DNA of 64,000 nucleotides. It comes from an uncultured Bacilli bacterium. GTDB lineage: Bacteria; Bacillota_I; Bacilli_A; RF39; UBA660. The first letter of the stretch is position 1. The number at the start of each line of letters is the position of its first letter. Below, piece by piece: positions 45,974-55,167 of the stretch. The notes beneath the pieces were generated by a model that saw only the letters and a list, made by a program, of their open reading frames with translations, made no database searches and was not told where the DNA came from. A program made the position numbers and the translations under genes. The stretch is taken from contig CAJTXV010000005.1 of NCBI GenBank assembly GCA_910584255.1, forward strand, positions 1-64,000. Direction: 5' to 3'.

Positions 45974-46585
45974 CTATACTAAAAAGAATTTTAATAGCCA
46001 TGGGCAAAGAAAAGTTTCAAGTAAAGAAGATAATATTAACATAAATGAACATAATAAAAGAATTTTTGTATATTTTTTAAAGTGTTCCTTTAAATTAATA
46101 TTTTTCTTAAAAAATAATACTTTAATTAATTTGATTGAAAAACCTATGGCATAGAAGCTTAATAGAAGCCATATAACAAGATTTAATACTTGATGTGGGA
46201 AAATATATGTAATTCCTAGAAATAGTCCTTTAAAGTGGTAATTCGAAAGAATAGAGATAAATGAATAACTCAGTACAAATGCTTTTAAAAATAAATGAAT
46301 TAAGATAAAGGGAATCCCAATAATGGAAATACCTAGAATCCATACAAATAATAAAGATAGACCATTAGAAGAAATACTATTTGTAAATGTATTGGAAAAG
46401 TTTAAAGTGCCATCTTTAATCGTTTGAAAAAAATGATTCATCTGATTTATAATTTCTACTTTCATTTCTTTTCCAATAAAGAATTGATAGAATAAACCAG
46501 TACCTACTCCAATTAATATTACAATTCCTAGTACTAAATAAAGTATTTTTTGATTCAATAGCTTGTCTTTTTTTAATTTCATCAT
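45974..46585 (-). CDS. spoIIM: SpoIIM-like (stage II sporulation M / DUF95) membrane protein
   Basis: The 203-residue protein with about five TM segments has the SpoIIM layout: N-terminal helix (about 13-35), a loop with NTFTNSISSNGLSLL, then paired helices with LGISIIGIPFILIHLFLKAF and LGITYIFPHQVLNLVIW; the IFPH-type motif is characteristic of the family. In Bacillus SpoIIM is part of the engulfment DMP complex. In non-sporulating relatives DUF95 proteins are also found, so a sporulation role here is likely but not proven. AGGTGATGAGGAA precedes the ATG. Confidence 0.72.
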   Translation of the reverse strand: MMKLKKDKLLNQKILYLVLGIVILIGVGTGLFYQFFIGKEMKVEIINQMNHFFQTIKDGTLNFSNTFTNSISSNGLSLLFVWILGISIIGIPFILIHLFLKAFVLSYSFISILSNYHFKGLFLGITYIFPHQVLNLVIWLLLSFYAIGFSIKLIKVLFFKKNINLKEHFKKYTKILLLCSFMLILSSLLETFLCPWLLKFFLV

Positions 46586-46638
46586 TTCCTCATCACCTAG
46601 TTCAATCTATGATGTAAGTTAAAAATTTATGAAATGTT

Positions 46639-46667
46639 TTTACTTTTTATAAAATATCTATTATAAT
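46639..46667 (+). promoter_or_regulatory. Promoter of the 31-residue membrane peptide gene
   Basis: TTTACT (46639-46644), a 17-bp spacer and TATAAT (46662-46667), 19 nt before the start codon. Confidence 0.6.
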
Positions 46668-46686
46668 GATAAAAGAGGTGGATATA

Positions 46687-46782
46687 ATGAATAAAAAAAT
46701 GGTAAGATTCTTTGCAATTTTATTTTGTTTAATTATGGTAGGCTCTTTTGTTGCAAGTATCGTAATATATTTAGTGCCTTAA
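46687..46782 (+). CDS. Small single-TM protein (31 residues)
   Basis: MNKKMVRFFAILFCLIMVGS followed by FVASIVIYLVP: a basic N-terminus and one membrane helix. It has its own promoter, a GAGGTGG ribosome binding site 6 nt before the ATG and a perfect terminator, so it is a complete transcription unit. Size and basic-TM layout recall the Prli42 / DUF4044 small membrane proteins linked to the stressosome in Listeria; that assignment is tentative. It is one of few + strand genes in the right arm. Confidence 0.7.
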   Translation: MNKKMVRFFAILFCLIMVGSFVASIVIYLVP

Positions 46783-46800
46783 TTATATAAGTTAAATATG

Positions 46801-46837
46801 AAAAAACTGATTAGTTGAACCTAGCTAATCAGTTTTT
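46801..46837. terminator. Strong bidirectional terminator
   Basis: Perfect stem AAAAACTGATTAG / CTAATCAGTTTTT with a 10-nt loop. It serves the small peptide gene and the convergent LRR gene. Confidence 0.9.
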
Positions 46838-46864
46838 ATATACTTTAAGAGTTTTATTATAGAA

Positions 46865-47812
46865 TTAGATGGTATAAACCTTATTTTCATTATTTTTTAT
46901 GGTAACAGTTTCTAAATGATATGAGAATCCATTGATCCAAATAGTAGTAGAAATAGAAGCAGTATGTGGATTCTTATTCAATTCATTTATAACAGTATCA
47001 ATCAATTTTCTTCGTTCTTCATAAGTATCATTTACTAATACAAGATCTAAGTTTTTTAGGTTTTCCATTTTTCCTAAAAATGTAAGATCATCAAAACTAT
47101 TTAATGGAATAATCAATTCCTCAATATTTGGAAATCTTGAAAAATCTAAGTTTTTGACTTTTCTTATAGTGCTCAGTTGAAAAGTCTTTACCTTAGGTAG
47201 TGATTTTAGGTATGAAAAATCGATTGCTTCTTCATTACTAGATGGATCCAAAAGTATAAATTTTTCTAAGGAATCAAAACTAACTTCCTCAAAAACACGA
47301 TAGTCAAAATCATCTAATACTTGAATTTCTAGATTTTTCAAATGATCTAGTCTTGCTATTTTTTCAATTTCTGATTTGTCCAGATGACAGTATAATGATA
47401 GGGTTTGTAATGTATCTATATTCTTTAAAGCATCAAAAACACTCTCATCCAAGTCACAATTATAAAAAGCTATACTTTTAATTTTTAAATCTCCCTCAAT
47501 GACAGCCAAATCTTTAATCGTACAATCTACAAAATTAACCGTATGAACATTAGGTATAGTATCTAAAATATTATAGGAATTTTCATCAATTATCCTATGT
47601 TGTAAAGTAACTACTCCTAAGCTTGATTTTGTGCTTAATTGATAGAATTTTTTTGAAATTATCTTATCATCTTGTTCTTTTTTATTAACATCAATAGATA
47701 CACTTGTTGAATTTTTAGTGTATACAGGTATATCTCCTTTTACAAGGGTAGCAGCAAGGATAATACCTCCACAAAAAATTGTTAAATTTCTTACTTTTTT
47801 ATTCACTGCCAT
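46865..47812 (-). CDS. Membrane-anchored leucine-rich-repeat protein (second type)
   Basis: The 315-residue protein has a signal anchor (about residues 8-26, LTIFCGGIILAATLVKG), a linker, and about seven irregular LRR units (for example IKSIAFYNCDLDESVF, LQTLSLYCHL, LKNLEIQVLDDF, LKNLDLVLVND) to about residue 270. The architecture matches the duplicated LRR protein at 23959, but the sequence is diverged. GAGGG at good spacing supports ATG 47812 over the in-frame start at 47839. A surface binding role is inferred. Monocistronic. Confidence 0.72.
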   Translation of the reverse strand: MAVNKKVRNLTIFCGGIILAATLVKGDIPVYTKNSTSVSIDVNKKEQDDKIISKKFYQLSTKSSLGVVTLQHRIIDENSYNILDTIPNVHTVNFVDCTIKDLAVIEGDLKIKSIAFYNCDLDESVFDALKNIDTLQTLSLYCHLDKSEIEKIARLDHLKNLEIQVLDDFDYRVFEEVSFDSLEKFILLDPSSNEEAIDFSYLKSLPKVKTFQLSTIRKVKNLDFSRFPNIEELIIPLNSFDDLTFLGKMENLKNLDLVLVNDTYEERRKLIDTVINELNKNPHTASISTTIWINGFSYHLETVTIKNNENKVYTI

Positions 47813-47879
47813 TACGATTTCCCTCTTTCTTAAGTGCATATAATATCATATTTTTGTCTTTTAATCAATAAAAATAATT

Positions 47880-48425
47880 TTATTTTAATTGATATTCTTT
47901 AAAAAAAGAGGTATTAATTTCAAGGCTTGTTAAATCCTTTTCTTTATTAAAATCAGTTCCTATTAGTAAGTGGTGGAGTGCTCGAATCACCGCTTTATGA
48001 GAAACAATTAGAATATTTTGGTTCGGATATTTTTCCTTGATATCTTTTAAAAAACTCTCACATCGTGAGATAATATCCCCTACTTTTTCTACTCCTTGTT
48101 CATCTGTATTTAATTTAAAATCCCAATATTTCTTGTGATCATACTCTGTATCGTTTTTTCCTTCAAATTCTCCAAGATCACGTTCGATTAATCTTGTATC
48201 TTCTTCAATATATACACGGTCTCCTACAAGAATCATGGCAGTTTCCCATGTTCTTTTTAAAGGAGATGTAATACAAAGATCAATTGGTTTATCTTTTAGG
48301 TGTTCTTTTAATTTCTTAGTATCACGTACGCCTCTTTCCGTTAAGGAATACTGATCACTTTTTCCTTGCATTTTTCCTTCGTAATTTGCTTCTGTTTCTC
48401 CATGACGAACCAAATATATTTTCAA
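47880..48425 (-). CDS. Histidine phosphatase (phosphoglycerate mutase-like) family protein
   Basis: The 181-residue protein opens with the family motif IYLVRHGETEAN (phospho-acceptor His in RHG), has RDLGEFEGK and the second catalytic His in LIVSHKAVIRALHH. Such enzymes hydrolyse small phosphate esters; the substrate is not readable. TTG 48425, 8 nt after AGGAAG, gives the normal MKIYLVRHG start, while GTG 48434 abuts the ribosome binding site. It follows rsmD closely, so it ends the ylbDEF-rsmD transcript. Confidence 0.85.
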   Translation of the reverse strand: MKIYLVRHGETEANYEGKMQGKSDQYSLTERGVRDTKKLKEHLKDKPIDLCITSPLKRTWETAMILVGDRVYIEEDTRLIERDLGEFEGKNDTEYDHKKYWDFKLNTDEQGVEKVGDIISRCESFLKDIKEKYPNQNILIVSHKAVIRALHHLLIGTDFNKEKDLTSLEINTSFFKEYQLK

Positions 48426-48430
48426 AATAA

Positions 48431-48979
48431 TCACTTCCTATATTGATATATGGATATTTTTTTACTACCATATTTTTTCATTTTTAATCTTCGAAGTAAA
48501 AGATATTCTTCTTCTAACTCTTCTTCTTCATATTCACAAACAATAATACCACCAATGTTTACTAGTTCTTTTTCTATTAGTTCTTCTAAAATACTTTCTA
48601 TATTTTGATAACGATATGGTGGATCTAAGAATATAAGATCAAACTTTCCTTTCTCTTTTTGGAATTTATCTAATGCTTGTTTATAGTCCATTGTATAAAT
48701 TTCGGCATTCGGAATCTGAAAAGACTTGACTGTTTTTTTAATACATTCTGTACACTTTGGATTCACATCTACAAAAATACAAGCCATACTACCATTGCTT
48801 AATGCTTCAAACCCGAGATTTCCAGTTCCAGCAAATAAATCAAGGACAATTTGGTTTCTTAATTGTGATTGTATCATTCCAAATAGGCTTTCTTTTATTC
48901 TCTCCTGAGTAGGTCTTGTCCCATCTATATTATACCCATGAATCGTTCTTCCTTTGTAAATTCCGCTAATAATTCTCAT
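48431..48979 (-). CDS. rsmD: 16S rRNA (guanine(966)-N(2))-methyltransferase RsmD
   Basis: The 182-residue protein begins MRIISGIYKGRTI and has GTRPTQERIKESLFGMI, the SAM-binding motif VLDLFAGTGNLGFEALSNG and the catalytic FLDPPY (residues about 118-123), the standard RsmD layout. It methylates G966 of 16S rRNA during 30S assembly. It overlaps ylbF by 4 nt (ATGA). In Bacillus the orthologue YlbH follows ylbF-ylbG; ylbG is absent here. Confidence 0.94.
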   Translation of the reverse strand: MRIISGIYKGRTIHGYNIDGTRPTQERIKESLFGMIQSQLRNQIVLDLFAGTGNLGFEALSNGSMACIFVDVNPKCTECIKKTVKSFQIPNAEIYTMDYKQALDKFQKEKGKFDLIFLDPPYRYQNIESILEELIEKELVNIGGIIVCEYEEEELEEEYLLLRRLKMKKYGSKKISIYQYRK

Positions 48980-49281
48980 TTTCTACATTCCTTCTTTCTA
49001 GTTAATTCTCCTAAAATCTGATTGATTTCTAAAGACAAATAATAAAAAGAATTCTCTAATTCCTGATACCTTTTATAATCCCCATGCTCATATAATTTTT
49101 TCTTTAACTCAAGGTAATTCTTAGAGTAGATATTTTCTTCTTGCTTTAGTTTTTCAAGATTCCTTAAAACAACTGGATTTTTTAATAATTTTTCTTGAAG
49201 ATTTTTTAGTTCTTGGAATGTAGGATTATTTTGAATTAATTCCTCTAATTCATTTAACTTTATTTCAATTTTTTCTATCAT
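48976..49281 (-). CDS. ylbF: YlbF/YmcA family protein
   Basis: The 101-residue all-helical protein has LEELIQNNPTFQELKNLQEKL and a central charged helix, as in the YlbF (DUF964) family. In B. subtilis YlbF with YmcA and YaaT controls RNase Y-dependent mRNA maturation, competence and sporulation. The assignment rests on size, helical pattern and position directly before rsmD. GAGGAATGAA precedes the ATG. Confidence 0.75.
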   Translation of the reverse strand: MIEKIEIKLNELEELIQNNPTFQELKNLQEKLLKNPVVLRNLEKLKQEENIYSKNYLELKKKLYEHGDYKRYQELENSFYYLSLEINQILGELTRKKECRK

Positions 49282-49352
49282 ATTTCATTCCTCTTTATCA
49301 TTCTACTATGAAACTGTTATTTTTTCAAATGAAAAAAGAAATCAAACGATTT

Positions 49353-49574
49353 CTAATTCATCATATCCATAAATGTTCGAATCATTTCTACTTTTTTGCT
49401 AATTGCATCAATCTTATCACTTGGGTTTAGATGATAATAGTTTTTAACCTCTTGTTCTAGGTTTTTAATTGCTTCTGGGTATCGATTTAAAATTTTATAC
49501 CAAGAAGTATTTTCTCTTAAATAATGATACAGGTAAGGGTTCTTTCGAATTTCAATCTGTGTTTCAATATTCAT
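49353..49574 (-). CDS. ylbE: YlbE-like protein
   Basis: The 73-residue protein has the YlbE-like pattern YLYHYLRENTSWYKILNRYP followed by an acidic and basic helix. Its function is unknown. It shares one base with the upstream ylbD-like gene and is part of a ylbD-ylbE-ylbF-rsmD order known from Bacillus. Confidence 0.75.
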   Translation of the reverse strand: MNIETQIEIRKNPYLYHYLRENTSWYKILNRYPEAIKNLEQEVKNYYHLNPSDKIDAISKKVEMIRTFMDMMN

Positions 49575-49951
49575 TAATCTTCTAAGTGCCTATAAAGGGG
49601 TCTTGCTTGATATTGGTCTTGCTTTTTCGTAGCAGTTAAATCTTGAAGTAATACGACTGCCTTTTGTAATCCATCGACCCCTTTCTTCACTGTATCTAAA
49701 TCCATAGATTTTATCATATTAAAAATTTCTTTTAAAGAAGTATCCCCAATTGTAGATTGTGTATTTGCTGTAGTTTCTTTATTCATTTGTCCAATATTTG
49801 AATCATTAAAATATGGATTCCAAATAGAATGATTTTCTCCATATAAGTCATACATTTCATATAGTTTTTGCCAAGAGGTATTTCCTTCATTTACCTTTCT
49901 CACTAAACTAGGATGACTTCGAACAAATCTTTTAAACGTTTCTTTTGACAT
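49574..49951 (-). CDS. ylbD: YlbD-like protein
   Basis: The 125-residue protein starts MSKETFKRFVRSHPSLVRKV, with NEGNTSWQKLYEMYDLYGEN and a C-terminal helix LQKAVVLLQDLTA, matching the YlbD-like (putative spore coat) family. It is first in the ylb cluster. ATG 49951 after AGGTGA is preferred to an in-frame TTG one codon earlier. The function is uncertain. Confidence 0.75.
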   Translation of the reverse strand: MSKETFKRFVRSHPSLVRKVNEGNTSWQKLYEMYDLYGENHSIWNPYFNDSNIGQMNKETTANTQSTIGDTSLKEIFNMIKSMDLDTVKKGVDGLQKAVVLLQDLTATKKQDQYQARPLYRHLED

Positions 49952-50017
49952 CAAATCACCTATTTTATTTTATGTGTTAGGTGAGTAAAAAATCATACTT
50001 TTCATTTCTTTTTTAAA

Positions 50018-50040
50018 GAAAAAGAAGAACTCTTTTTAAT
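50018..50040 (-). terminator. Probable terminator after parC
   Basis: On the minus strand AAAAAGAG / TTCTTCTTTTT forms an A/T-rich hairpin with a T tail directly after the parC stop. The stem is weak. Confidence 0.45.
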
Positions 50041-52606
50041 CTTTTAGAAAGTCATCAATGGTCATTAGTCGATCATCTATTTCTTTTAAAGAGATTCTTC
50101 TTTTTTCTGGTTCTTCTAATATTTCAATTTCTTCTTCTTTGTCTTCTTTTTTTTCTATTTTTGATGGTCCCGACAATAATTCTTCTTTTTTGATTAGACT
50201 ACTAGCTAAGAAGCAATCCACTACCTCTTCTTTCGAAATACTAGAACCTGTAGAATAACGATCCATAATTGGAATTTCAGTATTTTTAAGAAGATGAACT
50301 GAGGTAGATTTTAATCCGATATAGTCTTTTGTCATTACTGGGAAGGTTTTGATAATTTTGTATGGGTTGCTTTTTACTTCTCGTAGAATTAACAATCCAC
50401 GACGTGCACGGCTACTTTTTTCAAACTCTGTAATTTTTACTCTTTTTCCTGTTCCCTTGTCCGTAACTACTAATAAATAATCATGAAGTTGATGATCAAA
50501 ATTGCTACCATTCGTAACTGTATCTGTTTTTAGACTAATTGCTTTCACTCCACTTGCCTTTAAACCAACCATTGGCACATCGGTTTTAGAAAACCATAAA
50601 CCATAACTATCTGTAGTAGATAAGAAAATGTCATTATATAGAGTTTCAAATACACTGACTACTTGATCCCCTTCTTTTAATTTCATACAATTGACTGGTT
50701 TAGAATATCTAGATACCTGGAATTCTTTTAATGGAGTTCTCTTAATCATTCCCTTTTTAGTAATCATTGTAATATCCATTTCTTTATCAAAATCGACGAC
50801 CGGGATCACTGTAATGATTTCTTCTTTTTCTTCTAGTTTAATGATATTACTAATATGTTTTCCTAAGTCTTTCCATTTGATATCTGGAATGGTATGAACA
50901 GGTACGTATAAGTAATTTCCCAAAGATGTGAATAATAAAATTGTATCTAATGTATTTAATTCATAAATTCCAATGAAATAATCTGTTTCTTTTAAAGAGA
51001 CATCCTCACTGCTTGAGGCTTGATAACTACGAAAACTGGTTCTTTTTACATATCCATCTTTCGTAATAGAAACAATTACATCTTCTTTTGGAATCATGAC
51101 AGTTGTATCAATTTTAATTTCTGTAATTTCATCTTTTATTTCTGTCTTTCTTGGTGTAGCATACTCATTTCTCACTTTTCTAAGTTCATCTTTCATGACA
51201 CCCTTTAATTTTTCTTCATCTGCTAGAATTGCTTCTAGTCCTTTGACAATTGTTTGAAGATTTGCGAGTTCTTCTTCTAGTTGAACCACATCTGTATTTG
51301 TTAAACGATAAAGTTGTAACGTAATAATTGCTTCTGCTTGTTCTAAAGTAAATTCAAATTCCTTGACTAAATTATCTCTAGCATTTGTTTTATTTTTACT
51401 TGCCCGAATGACACGAATGACTTCGTCCAAAATAGAAAGACACTTAATTAAACCTTCTACGATATGGAGTCTTGCTTTTGCATGGGCTAAATCAAAGTGA
51501 GTTCTTTTTAAAACTACTTCTCTTTGATGACTGATATAAGAGTCTAAGACGTCCATAATTCCTAATAATTTAGGTCTTCTATGATCAATCGCAATCATAT
51601 TGAAGCTATAACTAATTTGTAAATCTGTATTTTTTAATAGATAGTTTAGGACTAGTTCTCGATTTGCATCTTTTTTCAAATCAATGGCGATTCTAAGACC
51701 ATCACGATCCGATTCATCACGTACTTCTAAAATTCCCTCAATTTTTTTATCGATTCTGATTTCATCAATTTTACGAACTAGCATTGCTTTATTTACTTCA
51801 AAGGGAATTTCTGTCACAATGAGAGCGAGTTTTCCCTTTTCTTCTTCGAAGTCGGTTTTTGATTTAATTACAATTTTCCCTTTTCCTGTTTCGTAGGCTT
51901 TTTCAATTTCTTTAATTCCTTCTACGATTCCACCCGTTGGAAAATCGGGACCTTTCACAATCGACATAATGGTCTCTAGTCTACAGTTTGGACTATCAAT
52001 TCTCTTAATTGTTGCATCAATTATTTCTCCTAAGTTATGAGGGGGAATATTGGTAGCATATCCTGCAGAAATACCAGAAGTTCCATTGACTAACAAATTA
52101 GGAAATCTCGCTGGTAAGACGGTCGGTTCTAATTCTGTATCATCAAAGTTTGGTGCCCAAGATACGGTATCTTTATCTAAATCACGAAGCAATTCGTTAC
52201 TGATTTTAGCGAGTCTTGCCTCGGTATAACGCATCGCAGCTGGGCTATCACCATCCATACTACCATTATTTCCATGCATATCGATATAAGGTGTATTTTG
52301 CTTCCACCACTGACTCATTCGAATCATTGCATCATAAATAGAAGAATCTCCATGGGGATGATAGTTACCCATTACATTTCCTACTGTTTTGGCACTTTTT
52401 CGGTATGGCTTGTCATAGGTATTATGGTCACGATACATTCCATATAAAATTCTCCTTTGTACAGGTTTTAGTCCGTCTCTTACATCTGGAATCGCACGAT
52501 CTTGAATAATATATTTTGAATATCTACCAAATCTTTGACCCATAATTTCTTCTAAAGTATAGTCAAAAATCTTTTCTACAATTTCAGGTGTTTTTTCACG
52601 TTTCAT
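50036..52606 (-). CDS. parC: DNA topoisomerase IV subunit A
   Basis: ParC is the cutting and rejoining subunit that unlinks replicated chromosomes. In this 856-residue product the winged-helix region has GLKPVQRRILYGM and the quinolone-region sequence GNYHPHGDSSIYDAM (Ser retained). The catalytic Tyr is in PAAMRYTEARL at about residue 120. The long coiled coil (about 350-480) and C-terminal beta-pinwheel repeats (about 500-790) follow, then an acidic tail. Pairing with parE identifies it as ParC and not GyrA. It begins 11 bp after a small unknown gene. Confidence 0.94.
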   Translation of the reverse strand: MKREKTPEIVEKIFDYTLEEIMGQRFGRYSKYIIQDRAIPDVRDGLKPVQRRILYGMYRDHNTYDKPYRKSAKTVGNVMGNYHPHGDSSIYDAMIRMSQWWKQNTPYIDMHGNNGSMDGDSPAAMRYTEARLAKISNELLRDLDKDTVSWAPNFDDTELEPTVLPARFPNLLVNGTSGISAGYATNIPPHNLGEIIDATIKRIDSPNCRLETIMSIVKGPDFPTGGIVEGIKEIEKAYETGKGKIVIKSKTDFEEEKGKLALIVTEIPFEVNKAMLVRKIDEIRIDKKIEGILEVRDESDRDGLRIAIDLKKDANRELVLNYLLKNTDLQISYSFNMIAIDHRRPKLLGIMDVLDSYISHQREVVLKRTHFDLAHAKARLHIVEGLIKCLSILDEVIRVIRASKNKTNARDNLVKEFEFTLEQAEAIITLQLYRLTNTDVVQLEEELANLQTIVKGLEAILADEEKLKGVMKDELRKVRNEYATPRKTEIKDEITEIKIDTTVMIPKEDVIVSITKDGYVKRTSFRSYQASSSEDVSLKETDYFIGIYELNTLDTILLFTSLGNYLYVPVHTIPDIKWKDLGKHISNIIKLEEKEEIITVIPVVDFDKEMDITMITKKGMIKRTPLKEFQVSRYSKPVNCMKLKEGDQVVSVFETLYNDIFLSTTDSYGLWFSKTDVPMVGLKASGVKAISLKTDTVTNGSNFDHQLHDYLLVVTDKGTGKRVKITEFEKSSRARRGLLILREVKSNPYKIIKTFPVMTKDYIGLKSTSVHLLKNTEIPIMDRYSTGSSISKEEVVDCFLASSLIKKEELLSGPSKIEKKEDKEEEIEILEEPEKRRISLKEIDDRLMTIDDFLKD

Positions 52607-52617
52607 TTTCCCACATC

Positions 52618-53088
52618 CTAACTGGTGATTTTTTTAATATAGTAATCATCGATTTGATGAATAATTTTTTCATAATTTTTGTCTCTCTGCTCTACTAAAT
52701 ATTTCCAATATTTTTCTTTTGTATCAATTTCTAAAAGAGATAGCAAACGTTCCATATAGAAAAGTTCTGTTGCCCTGTTATACTCTCTATTAGCAATAAT
52801 TTCTTCTGCCATTTTCTCAAAATATACTACATTTCTAATTTCTCTTAAGTGATCATAACGATCTACCGTATAATCTAAAATGGCATCTACACAATCAATT
52901 TTTTTAAATCTAGGTGGTTTATGATATTTTGGTGGTGCCTTGATGACATAATTTTCTAAAATATCTAGTCTTTCTTGAGAAATTGCGAGTCTTATATTTT
53001 TTCTAGAAGCTGTTCTAGAAGATGCTATATTGTATAGTAAAGGGCTATTTTTTCGTACAAACTTCACTACCACATTTTTTTTAGCCAT
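52618..53088 (-). CDS. Unknown basic protein between parE and parC
   Basis: A 156-residue protein, Lys/Arg-rich at the N-terminus (MAKKNVVVKFVRKNSPLLYN), then mostly helical with many aromatic residues (NREYNRATELFYMERLLSLL). No family is recognised and no signal or TM segment is seen. GAGGGGAAGGT precedes the ATG. It lies 14 bp after parE and 11 bp before parC in one operon, so a link to topoisomerase IV or chromosome segregation is an attractive inference only. Confidence 0.7.
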   Translation of the reverse strand: MAKKNVVVKFVRKNSPLLYNIASSRTASRKNIRLAISQERLDILENYVIKAPPKYHKPPRFKKIDCVDAILDYTVDRYDHLREIRNVVYFEKMAEEIIANREYNRATELFYMERLLSLLEIDTKEKYWKYLVEQRDKNYEKIIHQIDDYYIKKITS

Positions 53089-53102
53089 ACCTTCCCCTCT
53101 TT

Positions 53103-55010
53103 CTATTTTGTAATGGTGTAATCATCTTCTAGTGAGAATTCTACATTTTCTTCAATCCATGCTTTTCTTGGCTCTACACTATCTCCCATTAAAACACTCA
53201 CTCTTTTTTCTGCGAGAAGCGCATCTTCAATCGTTACACGAATTAAACTTCTGGTTCCTGGATTCATTGTAGTTTCTGCTAACTGATCTGCATTCATTTC
53301 ACCAAGTCCTTTATAACGCTGTACATCACACTTTTTACCAGCAGTAATTTGTTTCATTTCTTCTACTGTATAAGCATAGATATGTTCTTTTCCATTTTTA
53401 ATTAAGAATAGTGGAGGAAGTGCAATATAGAGTCTTCCATCTTCTATTAATGGTTTCATATAACGATAAAAGAAGGTTAAAAGCAAGCACTGAATATGCG
53501 CACCATCATCATCAGCATCGGTCATAATAATGACTTTCGCATACTCTGCCTCTTCAATTGCAAAATTCGGTCCAACCCCCGCGCCAATCGTATAAATCAT
53601 TGTATTGATTTCTTCATTTTTTAAGATATCTTCCATTCTAGCTTTCTCTGTGTTAATTACTTTTCCACGTAGTGGTAGAATGGCTTGAAATTTTCTATCT
53701 CTTCCTTGTTTGGCGGATCCACCTGCAGAATCACCCTCTACTAAAAACAATTCATTTCTATCCTTATTTTTAGATTGTGCTGGAGTCAATTTTCCAGAAA
53801 GAGCACGTTCTTTTGGATTTTTTGTTTTTCCTTTTCTAGCCTCTTCTCTTGCTTTTCTTGCTGCTTCCCTCGCAATTTTGCTTTTTAGAGACTTTTCGAT
53901 AATCTCAGTTGCAATCTTTTTATTTTCTTCCAAATAGAACTGTAACTTTTCTGTTACTAATGCTTCCACTGCTGTTCTTGCTTGGGGAGTTCCTAATTTT
54001 GCTTTCGTTTGACCTTCAAATTGTAAAAGTGCCTCAGGAATTTTTAAACTGATAATTGCAGTTAATCCTTCTCTAACATCGCTTCCTTCAAAAGCTTTTT
54101 CTTTCCCCTTAATATATCCGTTGTTTTTTGCATAATCATTAAATGCCCTTGTTAATGCGGTTTTAAAGCCAACTTCGTGACTTCCACCATCCGTTGTTTT
54201 TACATTATTAACAAATGATACAATATTTTCATTATATGTATCTGTATATTGCATTGCAATTTCTATTTCCATTTTATCCTTGATACCATCAAAGGAAATG
54301 ACATCATGAAGTTTTGATTTTCCTTCATTTAAGTATTTTACGAATTCTATAATTCCATTTTGATAACAATATTTCTCACATCTTCCATCGTTTTCATTTT
54401 CTACTTCAATAGTAAGGCCTTTAATTAAAAAGGCAGATTCTTGCATTCTTTCACAAATCGTTGTAAATGAAAAATTAGTAGTAGAGAAAATCTCATCATC
54501 TGGCAAAAAACGTACTGTCGTTCCTGTTCTACCACTTGTTCCAACTTCTTTTAGAGGAACGGCTACTTTTCCTCCCTTTTCAAACCGGATATAATACTCT
54601 TTTTTATTTTGACGAATCGTGACTTCCATCCATTTAGAAAGTGCATTTACAACACTACCACCAACACCATGAAGGCCTCCAGATACTTTGTATCCTGCTT
54701 CTTCAAATTTTCCACCTGCGTGAAGAACTGTATAAATGACTTCTGGAGCTGGTCTGCCTGACTCGTGCATCCCTGTTGGTACTCCTCTACCACGGTCTTC
54801 AATACTAATACTTCCATTTGTATGAAGCATAATCTTAATGAAATCACCATATCCATTAATGGCCTCATCAATTGCATTATCAACAATTTCCCATACTAAA
54901 TGATGAAGTCCTCTTTTATCAGTGGAACCTATATACATACCAGGACGCTTACGAACGGCTTCTAAACCCTCTAATATTTTAATTGAACTCGCATCATATT
55001 TTGCTGCCAT
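53103..55010 (-). CDS. parE: DNA topoisomerase IV subunit B
   Basis: This is the ATPase subunit of topoisomerase IV. The 635-residue product has the GHKL ATP site (EIVDNAIDEAINGYG, EDRGRGVPTGMH, GGLHGVGGSVVNALS), the transducer domain, the TOPRIM motif EGDSAGGSAKQGRDR with DADDDGAHIQ as metal-binding acidic cluster, and the C-terminal QRYKGLGEMN. ATG 55010 (MAAKYDASSIKILEG) with GGAGAG 8 nt upstream is chosen over in-frame GTG 55019. A -10 TATAAT with extended TGG is at 55032-55040 on the minus strand. Confidence 0.95.
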   Translation of the reverse strand: MAAKYDASSIKILEGLEAVRKRPGMYIGSTDKRGLHHLVWEIVDNAIDEAINGYGDFIKIMLHTNGSISIEDRGRGVPTGMHESGRPAPEVIYTVLHAGGKFEEAGYKVSGGLHGVGGSVVNALSKWMEVTIRQNKKEYYIRFEKGGKVAVPLKEVGTSGRTGTTVRFLPDDEIFSTTNFSFTTICERMQESAFLIKGLTIEVENENDGRCEKYCYQNGIIEFVKYLNEGKSKLHDVISFDGIKDKMEIEIAMQYTDTYNENIVSFVNNVKTTDGGSHEVGFKTALTRAFNDYAKNNGYIKGKEKAFEGSDVREGLTAIISLKIPEALLQFEGQTKAKLGTPQARTAVEALVTEKLQFYLEENKKIATEIIEKSLKSKIAREAARKAREEARKGKTKNPKERALSGKLTPAQSKNKDRNELFLVEGDSAGGSAKQGRDRKFQAILPLRGKVINTEKARMEDILKNEEINTMIYTIGAGVGPNFAIEEAEYAKVIIMTDADDDGAHIQCLLLTFFYRYMKPLIEDGRLYIALPPLFLIKNGKEHIYAYTVEEMKQITAGKKCDVQRYKGLGEMNADQLAETTMNPGTRSLIRVTIEDALLAEKRVSVLMGDSVEPRKAWIEENVEFSLEDDYTITK

Positions 55011-55130
55011 ATGCTTCACTCTCCTTTAGTAATTATACCAAAAAGAATGGCTAAAAAAAAGAAATATGACGTTTTTTGACACTGTAGTTTACTTAATATT
55101 TACCTATTTTAGTTAAAAATTTATAAAAGA

Positions 55131-55167
55131 AATAAGAAAAACTAGTCTTATTTATTAAAGACTAGTT
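55131..55167 (-). terminator. Intrinsic terminator of the phosphohexomutase gene
   Basis: Stem AACTAGTCTT / AAGACTAGTT (10 bp, perfect) with an 8-nt loop, followed on the minus strand by TTTTCTTATTTC. It overlaps the stop codon. Confidence 0.8.
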
